Origin: Puffinus mauretanicus
Taxonomy: Eukaryota; Chordata; Aves; Procellariiformes; Procellariidae
DNA: 64,000 nt
Assembly: GCA_023333565.1 (NCBI GenBank)
Contig: JAJKFH010000227.1
Span: 1,674,001 to 1,738,000 of the forward strand
Reading direction: 5' to 3'
Shown here: one piece after another, positions 1-12,785 of the stretch
Layout of the letters: each line of letters opens with the position of its first letter
Numbering within the stretch: position 1 is the stretch's first letter
The notes under the pieces: model-generated
Database searches by the model: none
The model's input: only the letters and a program-made list of their open reading frames with translations
What the model was told of the DNA's origin: nothing
Program-made: the position numbers and the translations under genes

Positions 1-3000
1 CCTGTTTGCTGTCTGCGCAATGGGGACATCAGCACGACTCTGCCCCAGGGAGGTATTATGAGGACAAGGGTATATCTGAAATACCCAGAGTGCTTAAGCT
101 GTACTTCCAGCATTTTTTTTCACAGCAGAACAGCATAGTTTAGACTCAAAGACCTGATGATTCAAGTCTACGTACTAAAATGCAGCAAGCAGCAAACCAT
201 CAGACCTTTGGTTGGGTTGGTTCTACCCAGGTCCCCGCTGTAGTTTTCAGAGCTGCTTTACCACCAGCGTTACCCTGAACCACACTGATAACAAACCTTC
301 AAACACCACCTTCATCCCTACCTTGCAAAAGAGGTTTTACCCACACCTTGGCTCTTGCAGCCCAGGCTGGTTTTGGAGAGCCCCAAGATGTTGGGTTGAT
401 GGCCATGGAGGAGACCAACCCCCTGGAGCAAGCACTCTGCCCCGAAATGAGCACAGCCACCTCTTCCCCCTCTCCCCAAACCACTGCCCACCGGGAAGGA
501 GGCGATGGGGTAGCATCACTCCAGTGCCAATGAGTAAGACGCTGTGGTTCCCCTCTGGTTTTGTGGGGCCAAGCAGCATGGCTTGCGATGCTGCGATAGG
601 TCCCGAGGCTCGCCACTGCGGTCACTGCTGAAGAAATAGCTGCAGTGGTAACGGGGAGAGGAATTGTAGCGGGCGGTGGAGCGAGGAGAACCAGGGCACT
701 GCTACCGCGGGAGAGCAAAAGGTACCTGGGACCGGGGCAAGAGCAGAGGAAGGGGCCTGATGGAGAGGGAGAGGTCGGATGATGGTGCAGGACCGTCTCC
801 AACGTCGTCAGCGCTTATCCAAAATGAGTTGTCCAGGGGAAAGGGGGGAGACTGGGAGGGAAGGGTGGATGCAAGGAGGAATGGGGAGGAAACTTGAAGA
901 AAGGGATGAACAGAGCAGGCTGCGGCGTCTGCGCAGCCACCTGCAAGGTGCATCTCCCCTGGACTTGGATGGACTCACCAAAGGAGCAGATGATCAACCT
1001 GATGCTGCCAGGAGCGGCCAGTGAGGGGGGGACCAACACCCCATTTCAGTTTAAGGAAGGAACCAAAGGCTGCCAGAGCCACTTCTTCTGGGAGGTGATT
1101 AATGCAAACATCCTCCAGCGCGGCAGCCAGCCTGCTGTCTTATTCTGCAGGCGGTTGGGTTCATCCTGGAGAAGAGACGCTCCCCGTTGCAGATGACCCC
1201 ACTGCCACCCTGAGCACACAAGGCAAGGCAGAAGATTGCCATCAGCTTGATGATGAGAGCCCATTTCCGACTCCAAGAACAACATTAACCGTAAAACCAT
1301 CTTGTTCTTATTGGATGAAGGCAAAGAGTGAAGAATTCACATGGGCGCGGCCTTCCCAGAAGGGGTGAAGCTGATACCTCAGCTCTCCGTGCTCCCGAGC
1401 ACAAATACCCTAATTCGGCTCTCAGATTTCTCAGGCTAATCATTAAACAGGAAAATGCCTTTACAGCTTACAAGAACTTTGTTTGCCGCCAACATCTGCT
1501 CCCAACGCGAGGCTGCCAAAGTTTCCAGGAAACCCTCTCAGCCTTTTTTATCATATTTATTAAATGTTGTAACTCAGTGCTGGTGGCACATTTTAGGCGA
1601 GTGTCTCAGGAGATTGAAGTCCTGTTCTCAACCATGCAACAGGTCTAAAGAGGGTTGGGTGGAAGAGATGTTCAGGCATGAAGGGACTTTGTTCTACTGG
1701 TTTTCAGACATGGATTTGCAGGGACTCGACCACAAGAAGCTGGTGCTTGGGCTCTCCCAACTCAAAAGGCCAGCAGGTTAACAGGAGGTGGTTGCAGTTC
1801 TGGTTCCTGGCCAACCTGGCCACCAGATCCTTCCAGTTCACCTCCAGGAGATGTTACCCTAGGTGGCATCAGCTGGTCGTGGCTGCAGAGATGTTTTATG
1901 GGAACCAGGAGCTCTGTGCGGCTGAGCCGCCGTGCCCACGCGGAAGTGAGGGCCCTGCTACAGTTTCACGCAGGTGGAACCAAGAACAACAGGAGGCACC
2001 GACACCGAAAGTCCTGCCTTGGTTTCAATGGTGAACCACATGGTTTTGTTGCATTGTTTTTATTCTCGGCCCAAAAATTACTCCGACCTGGTTATTTCCC
2101 CCGAAACCATCACGAATCGGCGCTTAGCCAATCGGGGCAGGGCTCCTCGCCCAATATTCCGTTCTTCCCTTTTATGGTCATAATCTGGCCTCTCCGAGGA
2201 AAAAAAAAAAGGTGAGAACGGACCGCACCGAGATGTGTTCGGTTGGTTCCACGTGGCAGGTTGTCCCATGACCTGCTCCCGTCAACACACCGCAGGGCCA
2301 GAAAAGGGGAAAAAACTCATTGGGCGGAAGGTGATGACGCTTGTGGGCTCAAAAAAATGGAGTCCCAGCAGGCATCTGCGACAATGGAGAGCATCAGCGG
2401 ATGTGGTGTCAGACACCCTGACCACCTGTGCGAATGGTAACCAACTAACTGGGGCTCAGGAAAACAGTATTGGACACCATGAGTGGTACTGGTTGTGGTT
2501 CTGGGAAGACTTCCAAGGCTTGGCCTTGAGTTGGACCCATGTTGCTCTTGTTCAACTGACATGGGAGAAAAATGCTAACAGAGAGACCTCAGTCCAACCG
2601 AGGAAAGGTCTTCCTCCTCCTACCCATAATCATGGGAGCAGATAGACACTGATTTCTGTTTGTGGGTAGTAGATGACATCTGCAGCCCTCAGCCTGAAAG
2701 CCCTTGGGACTGCAACACCTCAAGCTCCTCCATGGACCCTTAAAATCCAACTACCTGATACAGCAGCTTGATGGTTTCCACCACTTGCAAACGTGATCAA
2801 ACCCTGATCAGAAGGACAGGGTTTATTTGCAAATTCACACTGCAGGTCCTGGCTGACATACAACAGAGGTCAAATCCCACCACCAGGTGCCAACCCAAAC
2901 CTTTCCAGAATTGGAGATATTTAGATCTTCAGATGTTTTTTTCTGAGCCTGGTTCCCAACCAAGTAATCACACATTAGTCTTTGCTCATCTTATCCTGCA

Positions 3001-6000
3001 CTCAAGAGGAGGCAGATAAGGCAGATAACTAACGAGCCATAAAGGAAACCACTTTCTCACTCTGACCTTGAGCATCCTTCCTGGGGGACCTTCAGGGAGC
3101 ACTAGCTTTTGTTCTCACTAGCAACAAGATTTGCAATTATCGGGTCTTTTCAAGTGGGATGAACTAGCAGAAGTGGTTGTGAAGAATCAGGGACCCAAAC
3201 CCTCAACTCTGATCAGTGCAACTCCATCAGAGCCCCGACCCACACCCCGACCCTGACGTGGGTGCGTACATCTCAATCCACCCACCAGTACTTACCGTGC
3301 AGCTGTGAGCTCTTGCCCTTCAAAAAATGCAGAATATTTCACAAGCGGAATCTCTCATTCATAATTTGTGACTTTTTTAATTCCACTCTCAGGCAGAAAG
3401 AGAAACAAATTACTGGAAGAGGAAGAAAAAAGGTTGCTTGAAGCAACCGTAGAGCAAATTTTGGCTCCTGTCTCACCCAATCCTTAGTCTGGAGCAGCCC
3501 TGTAAGATAAATAAGCTCCCAGAGGACATGTTTATTCCCAGCACCCCAATGTATTTCCTCATACTGATCATATTTGACTCCTTTCCTGACATGAGCGCAT
3601 GCAAGTATTTGGTTACAAGGCAGATTCCTCTGCCAAGCGAGAAAAAAAGAGGTGGTGTCACTTAAAGAGGATTTAATGAACATTATGTTGGGCCCAGGCT
3701 GAGCCTTTGTCACGTAAAACCCCTGGAGCCGAGGTAGGAAATTTGGTATTAATGGGCAGGGGAACAGCCTCTGAGCTTCATCACCCCTTCTAAGGCAGCG
3801 CAGTCACCCCAAAGCTGCGGAGGAGATCTCGTTTCTCTCATGCGCTGCTTCTGACAGCCCCGTCACGTAAAATTAGAACATGGGAAGTTTCAGGAACAAA
3901 TTCTCAAATGTGCTTCAGTTGCAAGAAGAAAAAGAAATTAGTACCATGGGGAAAATTTCCTCCCAGGCTGAAACTCTTGTCTTGACAAATGAAGAGAGAA
4001 ATGCCCTGCTGAGTCAGAGGTGTAGAGAGCGGGGAAGGATGGAGGAGACCAAGCATTTAGTCTCCAAAAACCTTGACCCAGACTTTCACGCCTCTTTATA
4101 CCAAGAGTCCGGAGCAAACCACTTGTGCAATTTTTACTTTCTAATTTCTGCCTATCCGCTCATTAAAGGGGTGCAGCAACAGGAGAGGTAGGAACAGAAG
4201 GAGCATTTCTGGGCATCCAAATCAGCCCAGAAAAAGCTGAAAAGCCTGCGTAATGTCGCTGTATAAATTCATGAGCCTCTTCCTCTGGGGAGCCATGCTT
4301 TAGTGCCAAAAGATATTGCAGAATTACAGCAATCAGAAAACAATAAAGAGCTTGGGAAAACGCTGATGAGAGAGACTGGAGAAATTAGGGTAGTTAGAAA
4401 GACAAATGAGAAGGAATAAAATACAGGTATTAAATAATTGGTGGGAGGCAGGAGGTAGATTAAGAGCTGTTTTCATGGTTTGTACTCCAAGCGTAAGGAG
4501 CCATTAGATGAAAGGAATAGATGGGAAATTAAACCCCCCCCAAAGGGCAGCGCTTTCGCTTGGCAGAGGTAATTAGACCGGGGAGCTCACTGCCACATGC
4601 CCCTTCCGCTGAAGCCACCATCTGAAGAGGTTCACGTGAATGACAAGAATACCATGTGCTATCCCATTAACAGTAATAAAAGCAGCGCTGAAAGGGCTTT
4701 CAGAAACCGAGCCTTCCCCCCGCCTCTCTTGTTTTTTTCCTTTAAGCATCTGGAGGGAAGCAGCCGCTGGACCACAAGACTGAAGCAAGAAGTCTGATGA
4801 AGTCTTGACGTTAGCCGAAAGAGACCTCAACCACGCTAGAGACTGCTGAAGCCCACGTGAGTCTTCCCTCCGAGCCTTGACCCACCGTATCCCGGGGATA
4901 TTTAAAATAAACCTCATCATTCACCCCTAAGGATGACCTTAGCTCACTAGATTCCTGGTAATCCAGCGTCGTGACAGCTCATTAATGTTTAACCCTAGGT
5001 TGGGGGTTTGCTGCTATCAGTGCACAGGGGAGACGATGTTCCCACTGAGCCCTGATAAGAGATACCACATCCTACTATAGGGGTTTAATCAGGGGTTAAA
5101 TAACAGCGACACACTATAGCTGATGGGGGGTTATGGCCTGGCTTGCACACTCCTTGCCCCTGATGGGTATAACCTTGTAAAACCAACCACGTTCAAGAAG
5201 CAAAGTGAGATTTATCGCAGAGATGTTTTACCAGGACCGCAGGGAAGCGCAGGTAGTTTTTCACCACTTTATGACGAATTGTACAATACTTGCTAATTTT
5301 TTCCCCCATAAATCTCCAGCTCCTGGAGTCCTGGCGTTACATCAGAATTGTTCTTCCTTTTTTTGAAAAACAAGAACTGCAAAGAGTCTCTGAATGGAGA
5401 GACAAAGACACAAAAGGGTATTTTTACAAAGACTGTGCTTTTTAACACAAGTTTCCTGGTGTCTCTGGGGTCTAACTTGTGGCGTTTTGGTACATTTTGA
5501 TTTCTTGCAAAATGACTGACCCTGGCAAAAGCTAGATGACGTGGTAGCCAGAAAGATAAAATAACTGGGAGGATTAATCCTGCCTCTTCAATTCTGCCGA
5601 GCTTTTTGAATTGCTTGACCTCTGCAAGGCAAGAGCTCGAAAGTGAAAATAAAAGACAAGACAAAGGTCACTTATTCGATGCTGGGGGGGCCACGGAATG
5701 TGCTTGGTTTTCACAAATACTCTCCCAGAAGTTTCATGAATGGCTTGTCAGACTTCTTGGCAACTCCCACGTTCCCAGAAGGCCTCCAGCAGCTGGGACC
5801 GGTCCAGATCCACCACACGGGGATCCCGAACTGGGAAGGCCAGCTCGGGGGTGTCCCCGTCCCTGCACCGCAGGTTGAAAATGAGATTTCCTTTCCATTT
5901 CATTGCAACCTCTCCAGGTGAACAAGTATTTCTAAAGGAAGAAGGGGATGGCTGCAATCTTTCACTTTCCTTTCCAGCCTTCGTACCTCTCCCAACGTCA

Positions 6001-9000
6001 GGAGGTGACATTTGCCCAAACACTGCCCAAACACTGAGGACCTTCACTCTCAAAGCTGCACTGCAGATGTCCTTCTCTAAACAGTATTTTTAGTTCAGAA
6101 GCAGCGTCTCTGTCTGTTTCTTCCTCCTTTCCTACAAGTTAAAAAAAACAAAAATTCCTGGAATCTCAGCTCCTGGTTCATTTAAGTTGACTCGCCAGAA
6201 AAAGTGTTGAAACACATAAGCCACAGCTGCCTTGCAAGTGGCCATGGGCTACAGTTTTAAATCTCATCATGTTTTGAGTTTTCCTCCTCACTGGTCTCAT
6301 CAGTTTGCCTTAATAGTAAAAATCAATTTTCTAGCAGCCAGAAGTACCTAGAATTTAAGATCAAATTTTCCCCGTTATTCCCCTCTCTCCAATCAGCAAA
6401 ACGTTTTTCTCCAGGCTAGGAGAAAATGTCACACCACTGCATGGTTTCTATCACAGCCTTGCAGGCGTGGTGGCCAAAGAATACGATTAAAGCAAGGTTT
6501 TCTACATGGGATGATATTTTTTCTTAGCTCACAACCCATAAAAAAACCCATAAGCATCTTTAGATGTGCCCGATAGTCACAGCATCTGACCCATCTCCTG
6601 GCGGGTGCCACCAGGTCTGGCTCGTGTGCAAGATGAGCCTTTCTATCGGCTCATCCGGAGCAGGACCACCCAACAAGCTTCGCCTTCATTTTCGGTAGGT
6701 CTTTTTCTGCCATTTGGAAGGTTTCAGACAGAGCTAGTGTTTCCTCAAGCCAAAAATAGGCTTTAAAATGTCCTTGGCTAAATGCACGCAGAGAGCTGCT
6801 GCAAAAGCCGTGGTGCACCAGGGACACATTCTTCCCTCCAGCTGGCTTGGGTCAGCAAGTGGAAACACCAATAAATCCAGGGAAAAAGAAGAAATTGATG
6901 GGAATAGGACCCCAAAAACTGACACGCACCTTGGTGTAGCTGTGCTTAGTGAGTGACCCTCCGGCAAGATGCTGAAAATCGTTTGACTTTGAATTAATTG
7001 GCCCTGCTCCTGTTTTCAGCTGCATGAGCATCCTTTGATAGGAAGCAGAGGTACTCCTTACAATTCCCTTCCCTGATGCTCTTTAATGGGATTCAGGGTG
7101 GTTTTTTGCAGGCTTGCTCACTCCTTCCATGGAAGCATCACCCGGGTGAAGCCCCCGAGCAGGACAGAGGCTGAGCAGAGCCGTTTGCTCTCTTGTGAAG
7201 GACCTTCACGCATCGGTGGGCTTGTGTTTCCTTTTCTGGGAGGGCAGGCGAGTGGCGGGGCGAGCCGATGCCAAGTGCACAGAAACGGTATTGCACAACG
7301 CCGGGACAACGCCGGCTTCCAACCGTCAGGGCTGCGAGGCGGCAGCGGCGGCGGGCGGAGAGGACGTGCAAGTTGATGCCTTTTGCGGCCCCCGAGGTCT
7401 TTTTATACTTTTAGAGAAGTTGGGCTCATCCTAAGTTCCTCTCCCACAGATTGTTCCTGTTGTTGTTGCTGCTCCGACCCCGCAGATCATGTGGCTCGGT
7501 GTGACCTGGACGCAGCAAAGCCGGGAGCCGGGAGCTCCGGGTGTCCCCCCCCACGCTGGGGGACGGCGGGGACGGCGGGGACAGAGGTCCCTCTGGCTCC
7601 AGCAGCTGGGTGCTTTTGCCTATTTGCCATCCTTCTCACCCTCGGTCCATCCCTTTAGGGAACTCGGTCCCCCTTTGACTTCCTAAATATGAAGTGCTCT
7701 CTGTTCCTCCACCAGCTACCTTGGCAGCTGTGCCAGGGAGCGACTCCGGCTCCAGGACCCCAAAAAGTTGTGCACAGGCAGAGAAAAGGGATTTCCTTTC
7801 TAGGGGGCATGCCTTGAACACGCTTGGCGTGAAGGGCAGGGTCATGTATAAAGGTGAAGCTTTCCCACCCAGCTGCTGGGTCTCCTTTAGCTTTTATCTG
7901 CTGCATCACGGCTGAGTTCAAACTCCCTGTTGTTTGGATGCAATAAACCATCATTTATACGTGGGACCGGGTTTGCTCGAGGGCTCGGCGGGAAAGCGAA
8001 CTGTAGCCCTGCTTTAGTGCACGCCTGGACCTGGTCATGGTCGCCGGGTCAAAGTTGTCCACTCTTGGCCCCGGGGTTGCAGGGCTGCCATGTAGCTGCT
8101 GCAGGGGACACTAAGTTGGTGGCAAAAGGGCACCCGTGTCCCCTCCTCCTTGCTCCCTGGAACATAGCCAGAGCCAGGCTAGCACAGAGAGCTTTAAAAC
8201 CCAGTGCCAGGGCAGTTAGAGGCATCTCTGTAAAACAAGTCATTAAACAGTCAATTAGGCAGCTCATTAGGAAGGGTCTGCAGCAGCAATTCTCCACTCT
8301 TCGGAGATGCTGAACTTGCATGTGCGCTCAGATGCTTTCTCCGAGGCTGCTGGCGCCGGTGGGCAGCGATGGGTCCCGTTCCCTTCGCCTCTCCTGCCAG
8401 CTCCCAGGAGCAAGGGGTGGATTTTTGTTCTGCTGTTTTCCTAAAGGAAAAATCCCAGAGTGGGAAGCATCCACTCGGCAGTGCAAGGAAAGCCCTCCGC
8501 AGAGAACGGACCCGAGTCGGTGCCCTACAGACATAGGTGCAAACCAGCCCGCTCCAGAGAATATTGGTAATTATTCATGGCAGTGACTGGTTTCTGAATT
8601 AACTGTATTGATTCACAGCAGTGTTCCTGCTGCAAACCCTCCATGGAGGGAGCAGCCCGTGAGTCAAAAGAGCAAACAGCTTGCTCGGTTATGTAAGAAA
8701 CAGGATGGTGAATAATAGCGAGACTCTGACCGTGCCATTACATTTATGGCTGGAGCACGTGGGGAAGGGGATCAAGGTGTGCGGGGAGGAGGGAGAGAGC
8801 GGGGACAGAGCCAAACCAGCCCCAAACCATGCAAAAAAAACTGCAATGAGGGGCGGGGGGGGGGTGTTTTCTCCATCTCCCAGCCCCAAATTGAGCCACA
8901 GAAGCTGGTAATGGAGATGCTCTCGCACAGCGCGTGTTCCAGCTCTGCTTCCGTTGCTGCAAAAGGTAGCAGACATCGCAAGCCCCAGCCAGATCATGCA

Positions 9001-9700
9001 CTTATCTCACTAGCAAGGTTGCCAAAGCCATATGAATTTATGACAGCAAAAAAAAAACCCACGGAAAAGTCATGAAATCATAAGTTTCAGGGTTCGGACC
9101 AAGGCTCAGGGAGATGGGTCCCGGGGGACTGGCCCCTTCTTGCAGAGCAGGGCTTGCACCGAGCCCTCGAGGCTCTCCATCCTCTGAGCGTGCAGACAGC
9201 GCGCTCCGAAAGCCAAGCGGAGCTGCATCCCAGGCTGGAGAGAGCCGTTCTTCGCCAGGCTCCGCTTTCTCTGTAACACACAGCGCGCCTGTCTATTTTT
9301 TGAAGGGCCTTCAGCTCTTCCAATGGTGAAAGAGCAGCAACGATTTTGGGGAAGTGGTTTTTCACAGCCCTAAAACTTTCTCTGGACAGCAGAGCACCCC
9401 GAGGCAGGGCTCTTGGCTGTCATCCGCGCACTGCCGGTGAGGCTGGATCCGGCCGTGGGAGCTCTGCCTCCAGCGGGATGGAGGAGGAGGGCTCCCATCT
9501 TCCCTGTTTTCCACCTTTGGGGGCATGGGCTCCATGGGGAGTGCAGCTTCTCCATCTCCACGGGGTTGCACGCCCCTGGCAGGGACGCGAGGTCGCACTC
9601 GCTCCCAGCCTGGGGAGCACCCACCATCGCTCTCCCAGGCTGTAAAACGGGGCTGGTGCTGGGGAGCAGGCGGCACCGTCTCCGTTAATTGCGGCCGATG
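1..9700. other. Intergenic DNA downstream of IRF8, distal part
   Basis: I find no exon here that matches a family I know. Open frames are short, overlap on both strands and lack domain signatures. The base composition is mixed, with AT-richer islands at about 4.2-4.5, 6.0-6.4 and 8.55-8.75 kb. An IRF-type motif GAAAGTGAAA is at 5639-5648 and an AP-1 site TGAGTCA at 8660-8666. The stretch lies 29-38 kb downstream of the IRF8 start site. In mammals that kind of position holds Irf8 enhancers, so regulatory content is possible but unproven. Confidence 0.6.
5639..5648 (+). promoter_or_regulatory. IRF-type response element candidate
   Basis: GAAAGTGAAA fits the GAAANNGAAA core of interferon-stimulated/IRF elements. 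It sits about 33 kb downstream of the IRF8 start site. One or two such cores are expected by chance in 64 kb, so this is only a candidate. Confidence 0.2.
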
Positions 9701-9796
9701 CCCAATGCCGGGCTCCTCCATCACTCAGGGCCATGGAAAATCCCACCTGCTCATATATACATTTGTTTTTTTCCCTCTAACAACTTAGCATGTGGT

Positions 9797-9811
9797 TTTC
9801 ACAGTGACTCA
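9797..9811 (+). promoter_or_regulatory. AP-1/IRF composite element (AICE, 4-bp spacer)
   Basis: TTTC, four bases (ACAG), then TGACTCA is a perfect match to the TTTCNNNNTGASTCA form of the composite bound jointly by BATF/JUN and IRF4/IRF8. By base counting, a perfect match is expected well under once in 64 kb on both strands. It lies about 28.8 kb downstream of the IRF8 start site, in a stretch (9.76-9.90 kb) that also has AATTA and TCAATCA-like motifs. From memory, mouse Irf8 has a BATF3-dependent enhancer at about +32 kb. The equivalence is inference. Confidence 0.4.
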
Positions 9812-11789
9812 GTACGGGCTCTGTGAGCAGAGCCGAGCTCACGTCAGATTCTGTTTTTAGTCAATCAGCCCTAATTAACACTGACTGTAATGGTTTTCAA
9901 TGGTTGTGGATTCTTCCTGTTCATATGTAAGAACATTTCCACTGCTCACTTTCCAGGCTGCGGTTGTTATTTCTAGTGAGATATTTTCCCCCATGATCCT
10001 CATACACATTTTCCAGAAGGATTTGAAACTCCTAATTTTAGGGATTGCCTTTGCTTGCTTAGAAGTCATCTTTTCTTTTTGTGAGCCATGCTGTTACATT
10101 TATTACAAACTGAAAAGCGTGTTTTTCAATGGCAACTACTAAGAATAAGTGGCTAAAAAGAAACCCATACACTGAACAAGCCACTCTTATCTTAGCTCTG
10201 TATTTTAGTATCATTGGCATTAGGATATTTGAATTTTGATAAGACATGAGAAAAGTTCATAGCAGTAAAATAATTCCCAGACTCCCTATAGGATCCTCAG
10301 TACAAACATTCACACTTTAAATGATCCAGAGAGTTGTTTTGGGGGTGGAATTTAAAAGAATCCGCAAAGAGAAATGTTTTCAGCCCCTTGAAGTGCAGAG
10401 GAAATATTGAATATAAGCAGAGGGAGCGGTTTGGCTCGGTAAGTGCACAGCACCGGGAATATGCAATTCATGGCAGATGTAAAGAAATGCACGGTGGATT
10501 GTCCACATGCCTTAATGGTTCGTATAAATAGATGAAACTCCGCTGGATTTGTTATTGGTGAGCTTAATCTTGTCTCAAGGAGCGTTTGGTGTCTACGGAA
10601 GGTTAATGTATATTGCCTATTAGAGCACAGATGATTTAACAAGCTTATCATAGCCTTGAGGGGGGTTTATTATATAATTGATACTGCGCTGTTGCTGGAT
10701 ATACGATCCCGCTGCGCAGCAATCCAGGTCCCACGGCAAGACCAACAGACAGACCGCGATGGTGCAAAATGACCATTGCTGAGCGAGCAACGCAATGCTC
10801 AGTCTCCAATCTTTATGGGTCTGCCGGAGCCGCGGGCAGAGAGGATATAACAGTGCCCAGCTTTGGCCCCGGGCTGGCTCTGCTAGGACCAGCGTCAGGA
10901 TGCAGCATCGGCGACCTGCTCCGGACAGACAGATGGACACCCTGGACCCCACACCATCCATGGGATTTGCACCCTACCACAGCCCCGCATCCCGCATCGG
11001 GGAGCAGCACAGCTCCCGATGCTCCTCTGGCTGCATCTGCCCCTTCACCGTGCTCTCACGCCGCCCTCCCCAGTGCCACCATCAAGGTGGAAAGACACGG
11101 CAAAGCCAACCCGAATCGCAGCTCAGCGGCACTCGGTGCCAAATAACCCCATGCCCTCGCCACCCCCTGCCCCCTGAACCAGTTCTTGTGTCCCGACCGG
11201 GAAACCGGTCAGAAAATGAAAATTAAGTTGCCCTAACCAGCAAAAATACTGCAGCGAGGTTGATTATTTTAGGTGATAGCTCCAGCCAAGCAGAACCAGG
11301 ACTGGGCTGTCCCCCGCCTTCGAGCAGCACCCGCTGTTCTCTCACCCCCCTCTAGCGTGTTTCCTGCCGTCACCCAGCCCCAGCGATTTCTGGGATGGTT
11401 TTTGCAATTAACCCCCAGCTGGGTGGGATGAGAAAGGGGCCAATATTGTGCCCAAACCTCCCCACCAGCACCCAACATCGTGCCCCAAATCCCCATCAGC
11501 ACCCACCAGGAAGGATGCGGGGTGATCGGTACAAGGTGCTGCATGCAAGCGTAGCTAGAAAAGGGCTTTATTTGCTCACAAGCTCTGTTATTTCAATGCA
11601 AAGCTTTTTCTTTCTCCCAGCTGTGGCTTCTGGCATGCAAGAAGCCGCGGTGAAGCCCTTTCTCGGGAAAGCCGCTGCTCTGGGGGGGATTTTGCAGGGC
11701 GGGCAGCCGGCGCAGAGCTCTCCCCATGGAGGGGGGGAATGGGGAAACGCTCCCGAGATGCTGCACTGAAAGGTTGAGCTATTTTTAAA

Positions 11790-11809
11790 TTTTTTTTTTT
11801 TTTTTTTTT
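11790..11809 (+). repeat. Poly-T tract (T20)
   Basis: An uninterrupted run of about 20 T followed by CAG. It could be a decayed poly-A tail on the minus strand or a plain homopolymer. No retroelement body is recognisable next to it. Confidence 0.8.
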
Positions 11810-12366
11810 CAGTTTTGCACTACCTTATGGTTTTATGGGAACTCATGGGAGTCTTTCAGCACGGAGCGTTTTCATTAAGGAACAAGAATCCTGTTTTCTT
11901 ACAGATCTTCCTCATCACCAAAACCCAAAGGGAAGAAAGAAAATTATTACCCAGGAGACGGCGAAAGCAAGCCTTCCTAAATATGTGTTTCTCAGCTTGC
12001 TGCTCCTTGCAAAGGCTGCAAACGGCAGGGACAAGCCCCTGGGTCCTTTGCAGAAAGGATGGGATGAAGGCTGTGGTGCAACGGTCCCGGATCCTGGCCA
12101 GGGTCTGCTGCCCAGAGCAGCATTTTCAGCTCCATCTAAGCCAGAAAATGAGATTTTATACATGGGAAAAGGCCCACAATCTCTGTAAGCCATCCCTGCA
12201 ACACGCTTCTTCACATTTCCTAATTGCCTTTTTGCAGAGGTTATTATTGAGTAATGCCTATTTTGTTGAAAAATTGCACCATAAACAGCCAACGGGGAAG
12301 GAACTAAATAATTGCTAATAAATGTCAAAGTAGATTAGCAAACCAGAAGGGCCAAGAAAGAACAGC

Positions 12367-12390
12367 TTTTTTTTTTTTTTTTTTTTTTTT
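12367..12390 (+). repeat. Poly-T tract (T24)
   Basis: An uninterrupted T run of about 24 bases. No target-site duplication or adjacent retroposed gene was recognised. Confidence 0.8.
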
Positions 12391-12762
12391 GCCTTGGAAA
12401 ATAACTGCGGGGTTCTTGCAAAGATTGTATTTAATGAAAACTATTCCAGTACCTTGCAGGGGAGTTAATGCTTTGTCATTTCCTCAGACTGGGTTAAAAT
12501 GCTGTCTGACTCCTCCGCGGTCTGTAGCAAGCCTGCAAAATAGCATTTTCTTCTGTAAGACAAGGAAAAGAAGTAAAAAACCGATGGGTTTCTTCTGAGC
12601 ACATTGGGAGCTCAGAGTACTGGATGCAAAGGGCTCTACCAGGCTCCAGTGTTGGGAAATCTGGGAAATTTGGGGGGTTTATTAGATCTCCAGAGTCTAA
12701 AATTACGTAAGATAATGTGCATCTCATTGATATTTAGCAAAAAATATGCTTCCAGGTCCCTT

Positions 12763-12785
12763 CAAAGCAAAGCAAAGCAAAGAAA
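12763..12785 (+). repeat. Short AAAGC microsatellite
   Basis: Four near-perfect copies of a five-base CAAAG unit, the last changed to AAAAG. Confidence 0.6.

Noticed and set aside
11790..12390. Two poly-T tracts 560 bases apart, considered as tails of retroposed genes on the minus strand
   Set aside because: No processed-gene coding similarity or target-site duplication was seen between or beside them.
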